A DNA stretch of 64,000 bases from Bacillus sp. cl95 (lineage in GTDB: Bacteria > Bacillota > Bacilli > Bacillales > Cytobacillaceae). The stretch covers positions 1 through 64,000 of the forward strand of contig NZ_FOYF01000008.1 in the NCBI RefSeq assembly GCF_900115925.1, written 5' to 3'. The first letter of the stretch is position 1. Each line of letters opens with the position of its first letter. Position numbers and translations under genes: made by a program. This document shows positions 33,563 to 43,765 of the stretch, one piece after another. Below the pieces are notes generated by a model, which had not been told where the DNA came from, made no database searches, and saw only the letters and a list, made by a program, of their open reading frames with translations.

Positions 33563-33578
33563 GTTAGGCGGTGGGTGT

Positions 33579-33956
33579 ATGAAGGAACATGACGTTTGTG
33601 AAATCTCCTGTGTGGAACGCGATAAAGTAGGACGCGTTCAGGAACAGCTTTCTAATAAGAATACATTTGAAGTGGCAAAGTTATTTAAGGCGCTTGCCGA
33701 TGAAACCCGGGTAAAGATAGCATATGCACTGACGCTTGAAGAGGAACTGTGCGTGTGCGACGTTGCTCATTTAGTAGGTGCTTCAACAGCAACGGCTTCA
33801 CATCATCTTCGGTCACTTAAGAGCCTTGGTTTGGCTAAGTACCGTAAAGAGGGCAAGCTTGTCTATTATTCCCTTGATGATGATCATGTTAAACAACTTA
33901 TTAGCATTGCGTTTGAGCATCAGGAAGAGGTGAGGAATCGTGACGGAGAGCAATAG
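33579..33956 (+). CDS. cadC: CadC-type ArsR/SmtB metal-sensing repressor
   Basis: A 125-residue winged-helix repressor that leaves DNA when Cd, Pb or Zn binds. The metal-site cysteines are visible: Cys in the N-terminal arm (DVCEISC) and two in ELCVCD of the alpha-3 helix, the CadC pattern. The recognition helix is STATASHHLRSLKSLGLA. ATG 33579 follows GGCGGTGGG; the frame from 33561 starts inside operator 2. It overlaps cadA by 17 nt and has two operators in its own promoter, so it is autoregulated. Confidence 0.93.
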   Translation: MKEHDVCEISCVERDKVGRVQEQLSNKNTFEVAKLFKALADETRVKIAYALTLEEELCVCDVAHLVGASTATASHHLRSLKSLGLAKYRKEGKLVYYSLDDDHVKQLISIAFEHQEEVRNRDGEQ

Positions 33957-36063
33957 CTTAAGTGCTGAAAAGCATGTGTACCGTGTGCAAGGTTTTTCCT
34001 GAGCAGGCTGTGCAAAGACATTCGAAAAGAATGTCAAACACCTGGATGGTGTAATAGATGCAAAAGTTAATTTCGGAGCTGCGAAGCTAACGGTTTATGG
34101 CCAGACAACAGTTGAGAAGCTGGAAAAGGCGGGTGCCTTTGAAAATCTGGTTCTGACACCTGAAAATGGCGAGCAATTACCTGAAAAGAGAGTTCCATTT
34201 ATGAAAAAGCATGGCAGATTGGTTGCTTCATTACTATTCATGCTGCTGGCATATATCTCTTCCTCACTAAATGGAGAAAGTGCGATTCCGACGATTGCCG
34301 GATTCTTGGTGGCCATCTTGATTGGCGGGTACTCTCTGTTTAAGACAGGACTGCAAAACTTGTTCCGTTTCGAATTTGACATGCGGACTCTGATGACGAT
34401 CGCGATTGTTGGGGCTGCTTTTATCGGAGAGTGGAGTGAAGGCGCCGTTGTCGTCATCCTGTTCGCGATTAGCGAAGCGCTTGAAAAATATTCAATGGAC
34501 CGAGCGCGAGCGTCCATTCGGTCCTTGATGGATATTGCCCCGAAGGAAGCTCTCGTTCGTCGTAATGGCCATGAAATCTTGGTAGGTGTCACTGATATCG
34601 AAATCGGCGATGTGATGATTGTGAAGCCAGGGCAAAAAATCGCCATGGACGGTGTGGTCTTCAAAGGTTCTTCTGCTGTCAATCAGGCGGCGATTACGGG
34701 TGAATCCGTTCCGGCTGAGAAGTCAACGGGTGATGAGGTGTTTGCAGGAACCCTGAACGAAGAAGGGTTACTTGAAATCGAAGTGACGAAACGAACGGAA
34801 GATACAACGATTAGCAAAATTATACACCTTGTTGAGGAGGCTCAGGCAGAACGTGCTCCTTCTCAGGCGTTTGTTGATAAGTTTGCCAAGTACTACACGC
34901 CGGTCATCATCGTTGTGGCGGCTCTTGTGGCTATCGTTCCGCCGCTAATATTCGGAGCGGAGTGGCATTTGTGGATTTACCAAGGATTATCCGTTCTGGT
35001 TGTTGGATGTCCATGTGCGTTGGTAGTTTCTACCCCTGTTGCGATTGTGACGGCAATTGGGAATGCTGCCCGACATGGTGTATTGATCAAAGGTGGGATT
35101 TATTTAGAAGAAGCCGGAAGTTTAAAGGCAGTTGCTTTCGATAAAACAGGCACGCTTACACGCGGGGTTCCAGCCGTTACTGACTTCGTTTTGGTTGATG
35201 GAAATAAAAACGAAGCGGAAGTCTTGGCCCGATTGGCAGCTCTCGAGTCTCGGTCACAGCATCCGCTTGCATCAGCGATCACAAAGAGAGCGGAGCAAAA
35301 TAACGTTGATTTTAAAAGCATGGAAGTGGAAGAGTTCACTTCTATTACTGGAAAAGGGTTAACGGGAAAAATCGATGGTGTGCAGTATTTGGTCGGTAAT
35401 TTGAGGTTGTTTGAGGGGATTTCAACTGAACTTAAGACTAGGGTGGCAGAGCTTCAAGATATGGGAAATACCGTGATGATTTTCGGTACAGAGAAGGACG
35501 TTCTTGCTTTGGTGGCGGTGGCTGATGAGGTACGTGAGAGCAGTAAGGACGTCATTCAGAAGCTGCATCAGCTCGGTATTGAGAAGACGATTATGCTGAC
35601 TGGTGATAATGAAGGAACGGCTAAAGCAATTGGTACTCAGGTGGGCGTTACGGATATCCGAGCGGAACTACTTCCTGCCGATAAACTAGAGGCAATTAAA
35701 GTTTTGCGTAATGAGTACGGTATGGTGGCGATGGTTGGTGATGGGATCAATGATGCGCCTGCACTGGCGTCGGCAACGGTAGGGATTGCGATGGGTGGTG
35801 CCGGGACGGATACGGCTCTGGAAACAGCGGATATCGCGCTGATGGGTGATGATTTGCAGAAGCTTCCGTTCATGTTGAAATTGAGCAGGAAAGCGATGAG
35901 GATCATCAAACAGAATATTACCTTCTCTTTGGCTATTAAAATCATTGCCCTTCTACTTGTTGTACCAGGTTGGCTTACTTTATGGATAGCGATTTTCGCC
36001 GATATGGGCGCAACCTTGATTGTTACGTTAAATGGATTGAGGTTGTTAAGGGTAAAAGATTAA
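33940..36063 (+). CDS. cadA: Cd/Zn/Pb-exporting P1B-type ATPase with in-frame TGA in its first CxxC
   Basis: Reading from GTG 33940 (site GAGGTGAGG) gives HVYRVQGFS, then TGA at 34000-34002, then [16 protein letters not shown]: the TGA replaces the first Cys of the heavy-metal-associated GFxCxxCA motif. The frame is otherwise intact to 36063 (707 codons, typical CadA length). Downstream all key motifs are present: [10 protein letters not shown], the transmembrane [12 protein letters not shown] (CPC, Cd/Zn type), [16 protein letters not shown] and [10 protein letters not shown]. If TGA stops translation, an internal start at ATG 34201 (weak AGAGAG site) would still give a 620-residue pump lacking the N-terminal domain, which is often dispensable. 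Alternatives are a nonsense mutation, a sequencing error, or selenocysteine. Part of the cadC operon. Confidence 0.85.
34000..34035 (+). other. In-frame TGA plus downstream hairpin in cadA
   Basis: TGA 34000-34002. GACATTC (34017-34023), loop GAAAA, GAATGTC (34029-34035). The G that opens the loop is 22 nt after the TGA, in the range for bacterial SECIS elements. The hairpin may be chance, since the codons encode the conserved TFEKNV. Confidence 0.4.
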
Positions 36064-36109
36064 GTCCCTATTCGTAACTTTGTAGTTATGAAGCCGCTTT
36101 TAAAACAAT

Positions 36110-36140
36110 GGGCATGTTAAAGTACATTGTTAACAGAGCC
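36110..36140. mobile_element. 31-bp minimal MITE with perfect 8-bp duplication AAAACAAT
   Basis: Left GGGCATGTTAAAG and right TTGTTAACAGAGCC are the ends of the GGCTCTGTTAAA family with almost nothing between. AAAACAAT occurs at 36102-36109 and at 36141-36148. Confidence 0.72.
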
Positions 36141-36284
36141 AAAACAATAAGTACTCTAGAGTTTAGAATTTTATATTGAGGAAAAGAGAACGAAATAAGA
36201 ATCTATACGTGTTGTTGATTTTTGCGTAAAAGCAACAATCAATGCGAATACATGCAAGATGATTGTGTAAGGGGGGCATGGGGG

Positions 36285-36905
36285 ATGAATAATCAATGGA
36301 ATCGACTTGTGTATAAAGGTTGGGCGCCGGTTTACGATCATTTTTTCAACAAAGGGCCATTTGCTAAGGCGCGTAAAAATGTCTTTCAGTCGCTTTCTTT
36401 TCAAAAAGGGCAAAAGGTTCTGTTTGTTGGGGTTGGCACTGGTGCTGACTTGGATTATATTCCTGTCGAGGATTTAGACATTACTGCTATTGATTATTCT
36501 CCTGAGATGCTCGAACGGGCTAGACAAAGGTTTTCACATGCGTCGATTACTTACAACGTGATGGATGCGCAGCAGCTGGAATTGGCATCAGATTCGTTTG
36601 ATTATGTGATTGCCAGTTTGATTGTGTCCGTTGTGCCTGATAGTGAAAGGGCATTTGCGGAAATGCAGAGGGTTGTAAAGCCCGGTGGACAGATTATCAT
36701 TTTTGATAAGTTTGCTAAACGCGGCGAAAGGTTATCTATCGGTAAGAAGCTGATTCGTCCAGTTGTCGGTTTGTTAGGTACCGACATCGGAGTCAGTTTC
36801 GAGAATTTGTTTAAAGGTCAGCGGAACAATCTCGAACTGCTTGAAGATAAAGATGTGATTTTTCGAGGAATGTATCGCCGTATCCTTTTGAGAAAAAATA
36901 GATAG
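36285..36905 (+). CDS. Class I SAM-dependent methyltransferase
   Basis: 206 residues. SAM-binding motif I is VLFVGVGTGADLDYIP (about residue 45), followed by the acidic loop end DITAIDYSPEMLERARQR and motif II region FDYVIASLIVSVVPD. The family resembles UbiE/phospholipid N-methyltransferase-type enzymes; the substrate is unknown. ATG 36285 has AAGGGGGG 8 nt upstream, so the frame from 36222 is too long. It lies between cadA and the CDF exporter (23 nt before the latter), so it may belong to the metal-resistance unit. Confidence 0.85.
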   Translation: MNNQWNRLVYKGWAPVYDHFFNKGPFAKARKNVFQSLSFQKGQKVLFVGVGTGADLDYIPVEDLDITAIDYSPEMLERARQRFSHASITYNVMDAQQLELASDSFDYVIASLIVSVVPDSERAFAEMQRVVKPGGQIIIFDKFAKRGERLSIGKKLIRPVVGLLGTDIGVSFENLFKGQRNNLELLEDKDVIFRGMYRRILLRKNR

Positions 36906-36928
36906 ACCTTACACGGAGGAGAAGTGTT

Positions 36929-37861
36929 ATGGGACATCACCATCATCATGGTCATTCGCATGGCCACCATCACGGGCATGGGCATCATCATAGCGGCAAT
37001 AAAAAAGCGCTGTTTCTGTCCTTTCTTCTAATTGCCGGTTTCATGGTTGTTGAAGTAATTGGCGGATTCTTGACGAACAGCTTAGCATTGCTTTCTGATG
37101 CGGGACATATGTTAAGTGACGCAGCGGCGCTCGGCTTGAGTTTCTTTGCACTAAAGCTTGGGGAAAAACAAGGGTCGAAAAGTAAGACGTTTGGTTATAA
37201 ACGGTTTGAAATCATTGCGGCTGCTTTAAATGGAATTACGCTCATTTTGATTTCTGCTTATATTTTTTACGAAGCCATTCATCGATTCTTTGAACCTCAA
37301 GAAGTTCAGAGTATGGGCATGGTAACCATCTCTACGATTGGATTGATTGTGAATATCGTAGCTGCCTGGATTTTGATGAAGGGCGACAAGGATGACAATT
37401 TGAACGTACGCAGTGCGTTCCTGCATGTGCTTGGTGATTTGCTAGGATCGGTTGGCGCGATTGTTGCCGGACTCTTAATCTTACTTTTCGGATGGACGAT
37501 TGCGGATCCCATCGCAAGTGTGATTGTAGCTGTCTTAATCATCATCAGCGGCTGGAGGGTGACGAAGGATTCCTTCCACGTGTTGATGGAAGGGACACCT
37601 GAACAGGTTGAAATAGAAAAGGTGAAAACGGCTTTAACCAATCTGCCTGGTGTGTGTGATGTACATGATTTGCATGTATGGACGATTACTTCAGGTTATC
37701 CGGTTCTTAGCTGTCATGTGGTCATATCGGATGCTGATCATGATGAAGTGCTTCATGAAGCTCAAAAACTGCTGCATGATGATTTTTCAATCGAGCACAG
37801 CACGATTCAAGTGGAACGGAAAGAGAGCGGCTGTCCTAGTCCTCACGGTACCTGTAATTAG
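36929..37861 (+). CDS. czcD: Cation diffusion facilitator, CzcD-like Zn/Cd/Co exporter
   Basis: A 310-residue CDF antiporter exporting divalent metals against protons or K+. The N-terminus is a His-rich metal tail (HHHHHGHSHGHHHGHGHHH). There are six membrane helices (residues ~25-210) with the metal-site motif SDAGHMLSDAAAL in helix 2 and HVLGDLLGSVGAI in helix 5. The C-terminal cytoplasmic ferredoxin-like domain (~215-300) ends CPSPHGTC, with possible metal ligands. GGAGGAG precedes the ATG. It complements CadA in the same cluster. Confidence 0.95.
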   Translation: MGHHHHHGHSHGHHHGHGHHHSGNKKALFLSFLLIAGFMVVEVIGGFLTNSLALLSDAGHMLSDAAALGLSFFALKLGEKQGSKSKTFGYKRFEIIAAALNGITLILISAYIFYEAIHRFFEPQEVQSMGMVTISTIGLIVNIVAAWILMKGDKDDNLNVRSAFLHVLGDLLGSVGAIVAGLLILLFGWTIADPIASVIVAVLIIISGWRVTKDSFHVLMEGTPEQVEIEKVKTALTNLPGVCDVHDLHVWTITSGYPVLSCHVVISDADHDEVLHEAQKLLHDDFSIEHSTIQVERKESGCPSPHGTCN

Positions 37862-37890
37862 AGGTGAGTAAGGCAAAAAGGAGAACTGCC

Positions 37891-37919
37891 TTGATTTACT
37901 TGGCCTGGTTTCATAAAAT
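37891..37919 (+). promoter_or_regulatory. SigA-type promoter of csbA
   Basis: TTGATT (37891-37896), 17 nt, TAAAAT (37914-37919). B. subtilis csbA is SigB-controlled; I see no good SigB site here. Confidence 0.5.
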
Positions 37920-37968
37920 AGGGAGTAAGGAAAAAATATACTGATAAGAATTTGGCGGGGTGCTAAGT

Positions 37969-38208
37969 ATGATTCAAATTTTATCTGCCCTTTTTTTGCC
38001 TGGCTTGCTCGTCCTCCTTTTTACAAGGGTGACATACAATCGTTTCATCGGCTTAATTTTGACGGTCGCTTTAATTGCGGCCTCGGCTTATAAAGGATAT
38101 ACAAATACGTGGATGTTGATCATCCTCGATGCTATTTCACTCACAGGTGGCTTCTGGTATGCGGCAAGATGGAAACCGAAACCTGTTAGTGGTAATGTAA
38201 CTGAATGA
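37969..38208 (+). CDS. csbA: CsbA-like small membrane protein
   Basis: A 79-residue protein with two or three hydrophobic segments (SALFLPGLLVLLFTRVTYN, FIGLILTVALIAASAYKG, MLIILDAISLTGGFWYA). Size, hydropathy, the RVTYN and YKGYT patterns and position before uvrB match CsbA of B. subtilis, a stress protein of unknown function. ATG 37969 follows GGCGGGGTG; GTG 37960 overlaps that site. Terminator follows. Confidence 0.82.
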   Translation: MIQILSALFLPGLLVLLFTRVTYNRFIGLILTVALIAASAYKGYTNTWMLIILDAISLTGGFWYAARWKPKPVSGNVTE

Positions 38209-38220
38209 TTTTTCTTGTGG

Positions 38221-38250
38221 CCTGCTGAATGAGATTCGGCAGGTTTTTTT
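38221..38250 (+). terminator. Terminator of csbA
   Basis: CCTGCTGAAT pairs with ATTCGGCAGG (one G-U), 3-nt loop, seven T. Confidence 0.9.
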
Positions 38251-38275
38251 ATGGAGGGAAAGTGTCGGAGAATGG

Positions 38276-38369
38276 TTTCGCAAGAATGTGTGGTGTTTCG
38301 CAAGAATGTGTGGTGTTTTCGCAAGATTAGGTTTTTTTTCGCAAGAATGTCTGCGTGTTTCGCAAGATA
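38276..38369. repeat. 20-21-bp periodic array, word TTTCGCAAGAATGTG
   Basis: TTTCGCAAGA starts at 38276, 38296, 38317, 38337 and 38358 (steps 20, 21, 20, 21). This is the least degenerate array in the window. Confidence 0.75.
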
Positions 38370-38462
38370 GAAATATTTTATCCTAAATTTTCCAGTTGGT
38401 GCCTGTGCTAGCTAATATGAGATGAGAATCTAGCTGTTTTAATCGTATTGAATAAAATATAT

Positions 38463-38476
38463 AGAATAAACGTTCG
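38463..38476. promoter_or_regulatory. LexA (DinR) SOS box upstream of uvrB
   Basis: AGAATAAACGTTCG has the GAAY-N4-GTTC core with one mismatch to the Bacillus consensus CGAACRNRYGTTYC. uvrBA is an SOS operon in B. subtilis. Confidence 0.65.
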
Positions 38477-38505
38477 TATATTGTTGGTTTGTTTTAAGAG
38501 GTTTG

Positions 38506-38514
38506 TGGTAGAAT
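38506..38514 (+). promoter_or_regulatory. Extended -10 promoter of uvrBA
   Basis: TGGTAGAAT is an extended -10; the SOS box lies about 30 bp upstream, next to where the -35 region would be. Confidence 0.5.
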
Positions 38515-38604
38515 GGTAAATATAAGAATAATGAAACATCTACGTCCGGCAGCATGTACATATCCACAAAAAAACATTAGTTTTGGAAAACTGGAGGCTG
38601 TTTT

Positions 38605-40584
38605 GTGAAGGAACAATTTGAATTAGTGTCAAAGTATACGCCGCAAGGAGATCAGCCCGAGGCGATCCGTCAGCTTGTTGAAGGCATTCGTCAAGGCAAG
38701 CGCCATCAAACATTGCTTGGAGCAACAGGGACGGGTAAGACATTCACGGTTTCCAATGTCATAAAAGAAGTGACAAAGCCGACGCTTGTCATCGCCCATA
38801 ATAAAACGCTGGCTGGTCAGCTATATAGTGAGTTTAAAGAATTTTTTCCGAATAACGCTGTCGAGTATTTCGTAAGCTACTACGATTATTATCAACCGGA
38901 AGCGTATGTGCCGCAAACAGATACTTTTATCGAAAAAGATGCGAGCATCAACGATGAAATTGATAAACTTCGTCACTCAGCGACATCCTCTCTTTTTGAG
39001 CGGAAAGATGTCATTATCATTGCCAGTGTTTCGTGCATTTACGGTTTAGGTTCTCCTGAAGAGTATCGTGAAATGGTGCTGTCGCTCAGAACGGGTATGG
39101 AGATTGAGCGCAATAAGTTGTTGCATCGTCTTGTTGATATTCAATATGAGCGTAATGATATAGATTTTAAGCGTGGTACGTTCCGTGTTCGCGGTGATGT
39201 GGTCGAGATTTTCCCCGTTTCACGCGATGAGCATTGCATGCGCGTCGAATTTTTCGGAGATGAAATTGATCGTATCCGAGAAGTAGACGCCTTAACGGGC
39301 GAAATTATCGGTGAACGTGATCATGTGGCCATTTTCCCGGCTTCCCACTTCGTAACCCGTGAAGAGAAGCTTAATGTTGCCATTGAAAATATTGAAAAAG
39401 AGCTGGAAGAACGCCTCGTTGAACTGAAGGAGCAGAACAAACTCCTTGAAGCGCAGCGTCTTGAACAGCGTACACGTTATGATCTCGAAATGATGCGGGA
39501 AATGGGCTTTTGTTCCGGAATCGAAAACTACTCGCGCCATTTGACATTAAGACCGGCGGGAGCGACTCCTTATACATTGCTTGATTATTTTCCAGATGAT
39601 TTCATGATTGTCGTCGATGAGTCACATGTTACATTGCCGCAAATCAGGGGTATGTTTAATGGTGACCAAGCACGTAAGCAGGTTCTCGTTGATCATGGAT
39701 TCCGTCTGCCTTCGGCAATGGATAACCGTCCATTGACATTCCAGGAATTTGAACGCTATATGTCGCAAAATATCTATGTTTCCGCGACACCTGGTCCGTA
39801 TGAACTTGAACATACACCAGAAATGGTTCAGCAAATCATTCGTCCGACTGGATTGCTTGATCCGACGATTGAAGTACGACCAATTGAAGGTCAGATTGAT
39901 GATTTGATTGGAGAAATCCAGGAACGCGTGAAAAAGAATGAGCGTGTGCTGATTACGACCCTGACGAAGAAAATGTCCGAGGACTTGACTGATTATTTGA
40001 AGGAAATTGGTATCAAAGTTCAGTATCTTCATTCAGAAGTAAAGACGCTTGAGCGGATTGAGATTATTCGTGAATTGCGGATGGGTAAATACGATGTACT
40101 TGTCGGAATTAACTTGTTAAGAGAAGGAATTGATATTCCGGAAGTATCGCTTGTGACGATTTTGGATGCCGATAAAGAAGGCTTCCTTCGTTCAGAGCGT
40201 TCATTGATCCAGACGATTGGCCGTGCAGCGCGAAATTCAAATGGTCATGTCATTATGTATGCTGATAAAATGACGAATTCAATGACTGTAGCAATAGAAG
40301 AAACTAAGCGTCGCCGTGCCATCCAGGAAGAGTACAATGCGAAGCATGGCATTACACCAACGACGATACAAAAAGCGATTCGTGATTCCATTCGTGCCAC
40401 GCATGCGGCCGAGGATCAGGAAGAATATACACCAGCAGCGAAGATTGGCAAGCTATCAAAGAAAGAAAAGGAACGCTTGCTAGGCGATATGGAAAAAGAA
40501 ATGAAAGAAGCGGCCAAAGCGCTTAACTTTGAGCGTGCAGCTGAGCTTCGTGATTTAATACTAGAGTTGAAAGCGGAAGGATGA
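38605..40584 (+). CDS. uvrB: Excinuclease ABC subunit B
   Basis: 659 residues. UvrB is the damage-verifying helicase-like subunit of nucleotide excision repair. Walker A is GATGTGKTF (about residue 40), the damage-clamping beta-hairpin holds [12 protein letters not shown], helicase motif II is [11 protein letters not shown], motif V/VI are [12 protein letters not shown] and QTIGRAARN, and the C-terminal UVR motif ([20 protein letters not shown]) binds UvrC. The start is GTG 38605 behind GGAGG. uvrA follows after 7 nt; the pair is probably SOS-induced. Confidence 0.98.
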   Translation: MKEQFELVSKYTPQGDQPEAIRQLVEGIRQGKRHQTLLGATGTGKTFTVSNVIKEVTKPTLVIAHNKTLAGQLYSEFKEFFPNNAVEYFVSYYDYYQPEAYVPQTDTFIEKDASINDEIDKLRHSATSSLFERKDVIIIASVSCIYGLGSPEEYREMVLSLRTGMEIERNKLLHRLVDIQYERNDIDFKRGTFRVRGDVVEIFPVSRDEHCMRVEFFGDEIDRIREVDALTGEIIGERDHVAIFPASHFVTREEKLNVAIENIEKELEERLVELKEQNKLLEAQRLEQRTRYDLEMMREMGFCSGIENYSRHLTLRPAGATPYTLLDYFPDDFMIVVDESHVTLPQIRGMFNGDQARKQVLVDHGFRLPSAMDNRPLTFQEFERYMSQNIYVSATPGPYELEHTPEMVQQIIRPTGLLDPTIEVRPIEGQIDDLIGEIQERVKKNERVLITTLTKKMSEDLTDYLKEIGIKVQYLHSEVKTLERIEIIRELRMGKYDVLVGINLLREGIDIPEVSLVTILDADKEGFLRSERSLIQTIGRAARNSNGHVIMYADKMTNSMTVAIEETKRRRAIQEEYNAKHGITPTTIQKAIRDSIRATHAAEDQEEYTPAAKIGKLSKKEKERLLGDMEKEMKEAAKALNFERAAELRDLILELKAEG

Positions 40585-40591
40585 CGTAACC

Positions 40592-43471
40592 ATGGCGATG
40601 GATAAACTGATTGTCAAAGGTGCCAGAGCTCATAATTTAAAGAATATCGATGTCACCATTCCGAGAGATAAGCTTGTGGTTTTGACGGGGCTTTCCGGAT
40701 CCGGTAAGTCCTCGCTGGCATTTGATACGATTTATGCAGAGGGGCAGCGCCGCTATGTCGAATCGCTTTCGGCATACGCGCGCCAATTTCTTGGCCAAAT
40801 GGATAAACCGGATGTGGATGCGATTGAAGGATTGTCTCCGGCGATTTCGATTGACCAAAAGACAACAAGCCGCAACCCGCGTTCTACAGTCGGAACAGTA
40901 ACAGAGATTTATGATTATTTGCGTCTTTTGTATGCACGAATCGGACGTCCGATTTGTCCTATTCACAAAATCGAAATTACTTCACAAACGATTGAACAGA
41001 TGGTCGATCGAATCCTTGAATATCCGGAGCGTACGAAGCTGCAAATTCTTGCACCAATCGTTTCCGGACGTAAAGGCACGCATGTGAAAGTATTCGAGGA
41101 TATCAAGAAACAAGGCTTTGTCCGTGTCCGTGTAAATGGAGAAATGCAGGACATCGGTGATGAAATTACTTTAGAAAAAAATAAGAAACATAACATTGAG
41201 GTAGTTATTGACCGTATTGTCGTAAAAGAAGGAGTCGCAGCTCGTCTCGCCGACTCGCTTGAAACAGCTCTTCGCTTGAGCGACGGTAAGGTTATTATTG
41301 ACGTGATGGGAGAAGAAGAACTTCTTTTCAATGAAACGCATGCTTGTCCACATTGTGGTTTTAGCATTGGTGAACTTGAACCGAGGATGTTTTCTTTTAA
41401 CAGCCCATTCGGTGCTTGTCCTGATTGTGATGGACTTGGATCAACCCTTGAGGTTGACGCCGATTTGGTGATTCCGAATAAAGACTTGACGTTGAGAAAA
41501 CACGCGATTGCACCATGGGAACCAACGAGCTCGCAATATTATCCACAGCTTCTTGAAGCAGTTTGCAATCATTTCGGTATCGATATGGATACGCCGGTAA
41601 AGGATTTGCCGCAAGCGCAGATTGATATCATTTTAAATGGATCGGACAGCAAGAAGGTTTATTTCCGATACGAGAATGATTTTGGTCAGATCCGTGAAAA
41701 TTATATTCAATTCGAAGGAGTTCTCCGTAATATTGAACGTCGTTATAAGGAAACGAGTTCGGATTATATTCGGGAACAAATGGAGAAATATATGGCGCAG
41801 CATCCATGTCCCACTTGTAAAGGCTATCGTTTGAAAAAAGAAAGCCTCGCTGTGTTGATTGCTGGCCGACATGCCGGTGAAATTACCGCCCTTAGCATTG
41901 AAGAAGCAGACCAATTTTTCGCTGGTTTAACATTGACGGAAAAAGAAATGCAGATTGCTAAATTGATATTCCGTGAAATCAGGGAACGTCTTGGGTTCTT
42001 AATCAATGTTGGTCTTGACTACTTGACGTTGAGCCGTGCAGCAGGAACTTTATCTGGTGGTGAGGCGCAACGTATCAGACTTGCCACGCAAATTGGTTCA
42101 AGGCTGACGGGTGTCCTTTATATCCTTGATGAACCTTCCATTGGACTGCATCAGCGCGATAATGACCGCTTGATTGGTACGCTTCAAAACATGCGCGACA
42201 TTGGGAATACTTTGATTGTTGTCGAACATGATGAGGATACGATGCTGGCTGCAGATTATTTGATTGACGTTGGACCAGGCGCAGGAGTCCACGGTGGGCA
42301 GATTGTCTCTGCCGGCACACCTGAAGAAGTGATGAATGATCCTAATTCTTTAACAGGTCAATATCTGTCCGGTAAAAAATTCATTCCGCTTCCGCTGGAA
42401 CGACGCAAGCCAGATGGCCGCTTCATTGAAATCAAGGGTGCCTATGAGAACAACCTAAAGAATGTCAGTGTGAAATTTCCGTTAGGAATGTTCCTAGCTG
42501 TAACCGGAGTTTCCGGTTCAGGTAAGAGTACATTGATCAACGAAATCCTTCATAAAACATTGGCACAAAAGCTTCATCATGCAAAAAGCAAACCTGGTGA
42601 GCATAAGGCGATAAAGGGTATTGAATACCTAGATAAAGTTATCGATATTGACCAATCACCAATCGGCAGAACGCCTAGGTCTAATCCGGCAACTTATACG
42701 GGGGTATTTGATGATATCCGTGATGTTTACGCCTCAACGAACGAAGCGAAAGTACGCGGCTATAAAAAAGGTCGCTTCAGTTTCAACGTAAAAGGCGGAC
42801 GCTGTGAGGCTTGTCGTGGCGATGGTATCATCAAAATCGAGATGCACTTCTTACCGGACGTTTATGTTCCATGTGAAGTATGTCATGGTAAACGATACAA
42901 CCGTGAAACATTGGAAGTCCGCTATAAAGGGAAAAACATCTCTGAGATATTAGATATGACGGTTGAAAAGGCTGTTGAATTTTTCGAGAACATTCCTAAA
43001 ATCAGTCGCAAGTTGCAAACCATTTACGATGTGGGTCTAGGTTATATCACATTAGGGCAACCTGCGACTACGCTATCGGGCGGGGAAGCGCAACGTGTGA
43101 AATTGGCGTCGGAACTGCACCGCCGTTCAACAGGACGTTCTCTCTATATTCTCGACGAACCGACGACTGGATTGCATGTCGACGATATTTCAAGACTACT
43201 TGTCGTACTGCAACGACTTGTTGAAAATGGAGACACTGTCCTTGTCATCGAGCATAATCTTGATGTTATCAAGGCTGCCGATTATATTATCGACCTCGGT
43301 CCAGAAGGTGGAGACAAAGGCGGTACGATTGTGGCGAGCGGAACACCTGAAGAGGTCATTAAGGTCGAAGGCTCTTATACCGGTAAGTACTTGAAACCAG
43401 TACTTGAACGGGATCGTGATCGCATGAACCAACAAATCGAAGAGAGAGAAAAAAGTACAAGCAAGGCATAA
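40592..43471 (+). CDS. uvrA: Excinuclease ABC subunit A
   Basis: 959 residues. UvrA is a dimeric ABC ATPase that scans DNA for bulky lesions and loads UvrB. It has two ABC modules: Walker [10 protein letters not shown] (about residue 33) and GVSGSGKST (~640), signatures [12 protein letters not shown] and [12 protein letters not shown], and Walker [12 protein letters not shown] and [11 protein letters not shown]. Zinc modules CPHC...CPDC and CEAC...CEVC are present, as is the UvrB-binding region after module I. Terminator at 43477. Confidence 0.98.
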   Translation: MAMDKLIVKGARAHNLKNIDVTIPRDKLVVLTGLSGSGKSSLAFDTIYAEGQRRYVESLSAYARQFLGQMDKPDVDAIEGLSPAISIDQKTTSRNPRSTVGTVTEIYDYLRLLYARIGRPICPIHKIEITSQTIEQMVDRILEYPERTKLQILAPIVSGRKGTHVKVFEDIKKQGFVRVRVNGEMQDIGDEITLEKNKKHNIEVVIDRIVVKEGVAARLADSLETALRLSDGKVIIDVMGEEELLFNETHACPHCGFSIGELEPRMFSFNSPFGACPDCDGLGSTLEVDADLVIPNKDLTLRKHAIAPWEPTSSQYYPQLLEAVCNHFGIDMDTPVKDLPQAQIDIILNGSDSKKVYFRYENDFGQIRENYIQFEGVLRNIERRYKETSSDYIREQMEKYMAQHPCPTCKGYRLKKESLAVLIAGRHAGEITALSIEEADQFFAGLTLTEKEMQIAKLIFREIRERLGFLINVGLDYLTLSRAAGTLSGGEAQRIRLATQIGSRLTGVLYILDEPSIGLHQRDNDRLIGTLQNMRDIGNTLIVVEHDEDTMLAADYLIDVGPGAGVHGGQIVSAGTPEEVMNDPNSLTGQYLSGKKFIPLPLERRKPDGRFIEIKGAYENNLKNVSVKFPLGMFLAVTGVSGSGKSTLINEILHKTLAQKLHHAKSKPGEHKAIKGIEYLDKVIDIDQSPIGRTPRSNPATYTGVFDDIRDVYASTNEAKVRGYKKGRFSFNVKGGRCEACRGDGIIKIEMHFLPDVYVPCEVCHGKRYNRETLEVRYKGKNISEILDMTVEKAVEFFENIPKISRKLQTIYDVGLGYITLGQPATTLSGGEAQRVKLASELHRRSTGRSLYILDEPTTGLHVDDISRLLVVLQRLVENGDTVLVIEHNLDVIKAADYIIDLGPEGGDKGGTIVASGTPEEVIKVEGSYTGKYLKPVLERDRDRMNQQIEEREKSTSKA

Positions 43472-43476
43472 TATAA

Positions 43477-43514
43477 GGAAGCTGAAACCTCAAGGATGGG
43501 GTTTCAGCTTTTTT
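43477..43514 (+). terminator. Terminator of uvrBA
   Basis: AAGCTGAAACC pairs perfectly with GGTTTCAGCTT, then TTTTT. Confidence 0.95.
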
Positions 43515-43583
43515 ATTTTTGATGAGAGGATAGGTTGAATAGGTGGGTACCCTTGTGGGTAATCTTGGAGTCGTAATGTGTCG

Positions 43584-43687
43584 ACATATCGATATCAGAT
43601 TTTCGGAATGATATATGATAAAACCATATAGATAAATGACCTTTTCATATCGATAAACGGAGTTTTCGTATCGATATCCCGACCATG
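43584..43687. repeat. 21-bp periodic array, word CATATCGATA(n)TTTT
   Basis: CATATCGATA-like words start near 43585, 43604, 43625, 43646 and 43667 (last steps 21, 21, 21); three units end in TTTT in register. Confidence 0.6.
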
Positions 43688-43765
43688 GCTGAGTGGAAAT
43701 GCAAAAATACACTCACGCCTAGAGACGGCGATTCTGAAAATACCTCTTTTAAATGAAATACCCCC

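Noticed and set aside
34095-34682. A 195-codon minus-strand frame opposite cadA
   Set aside because: Antisense shadow of a conserved P-type ATPase; no ribosome site, Ser/Arg/Pro-rich as expected for a shadow.
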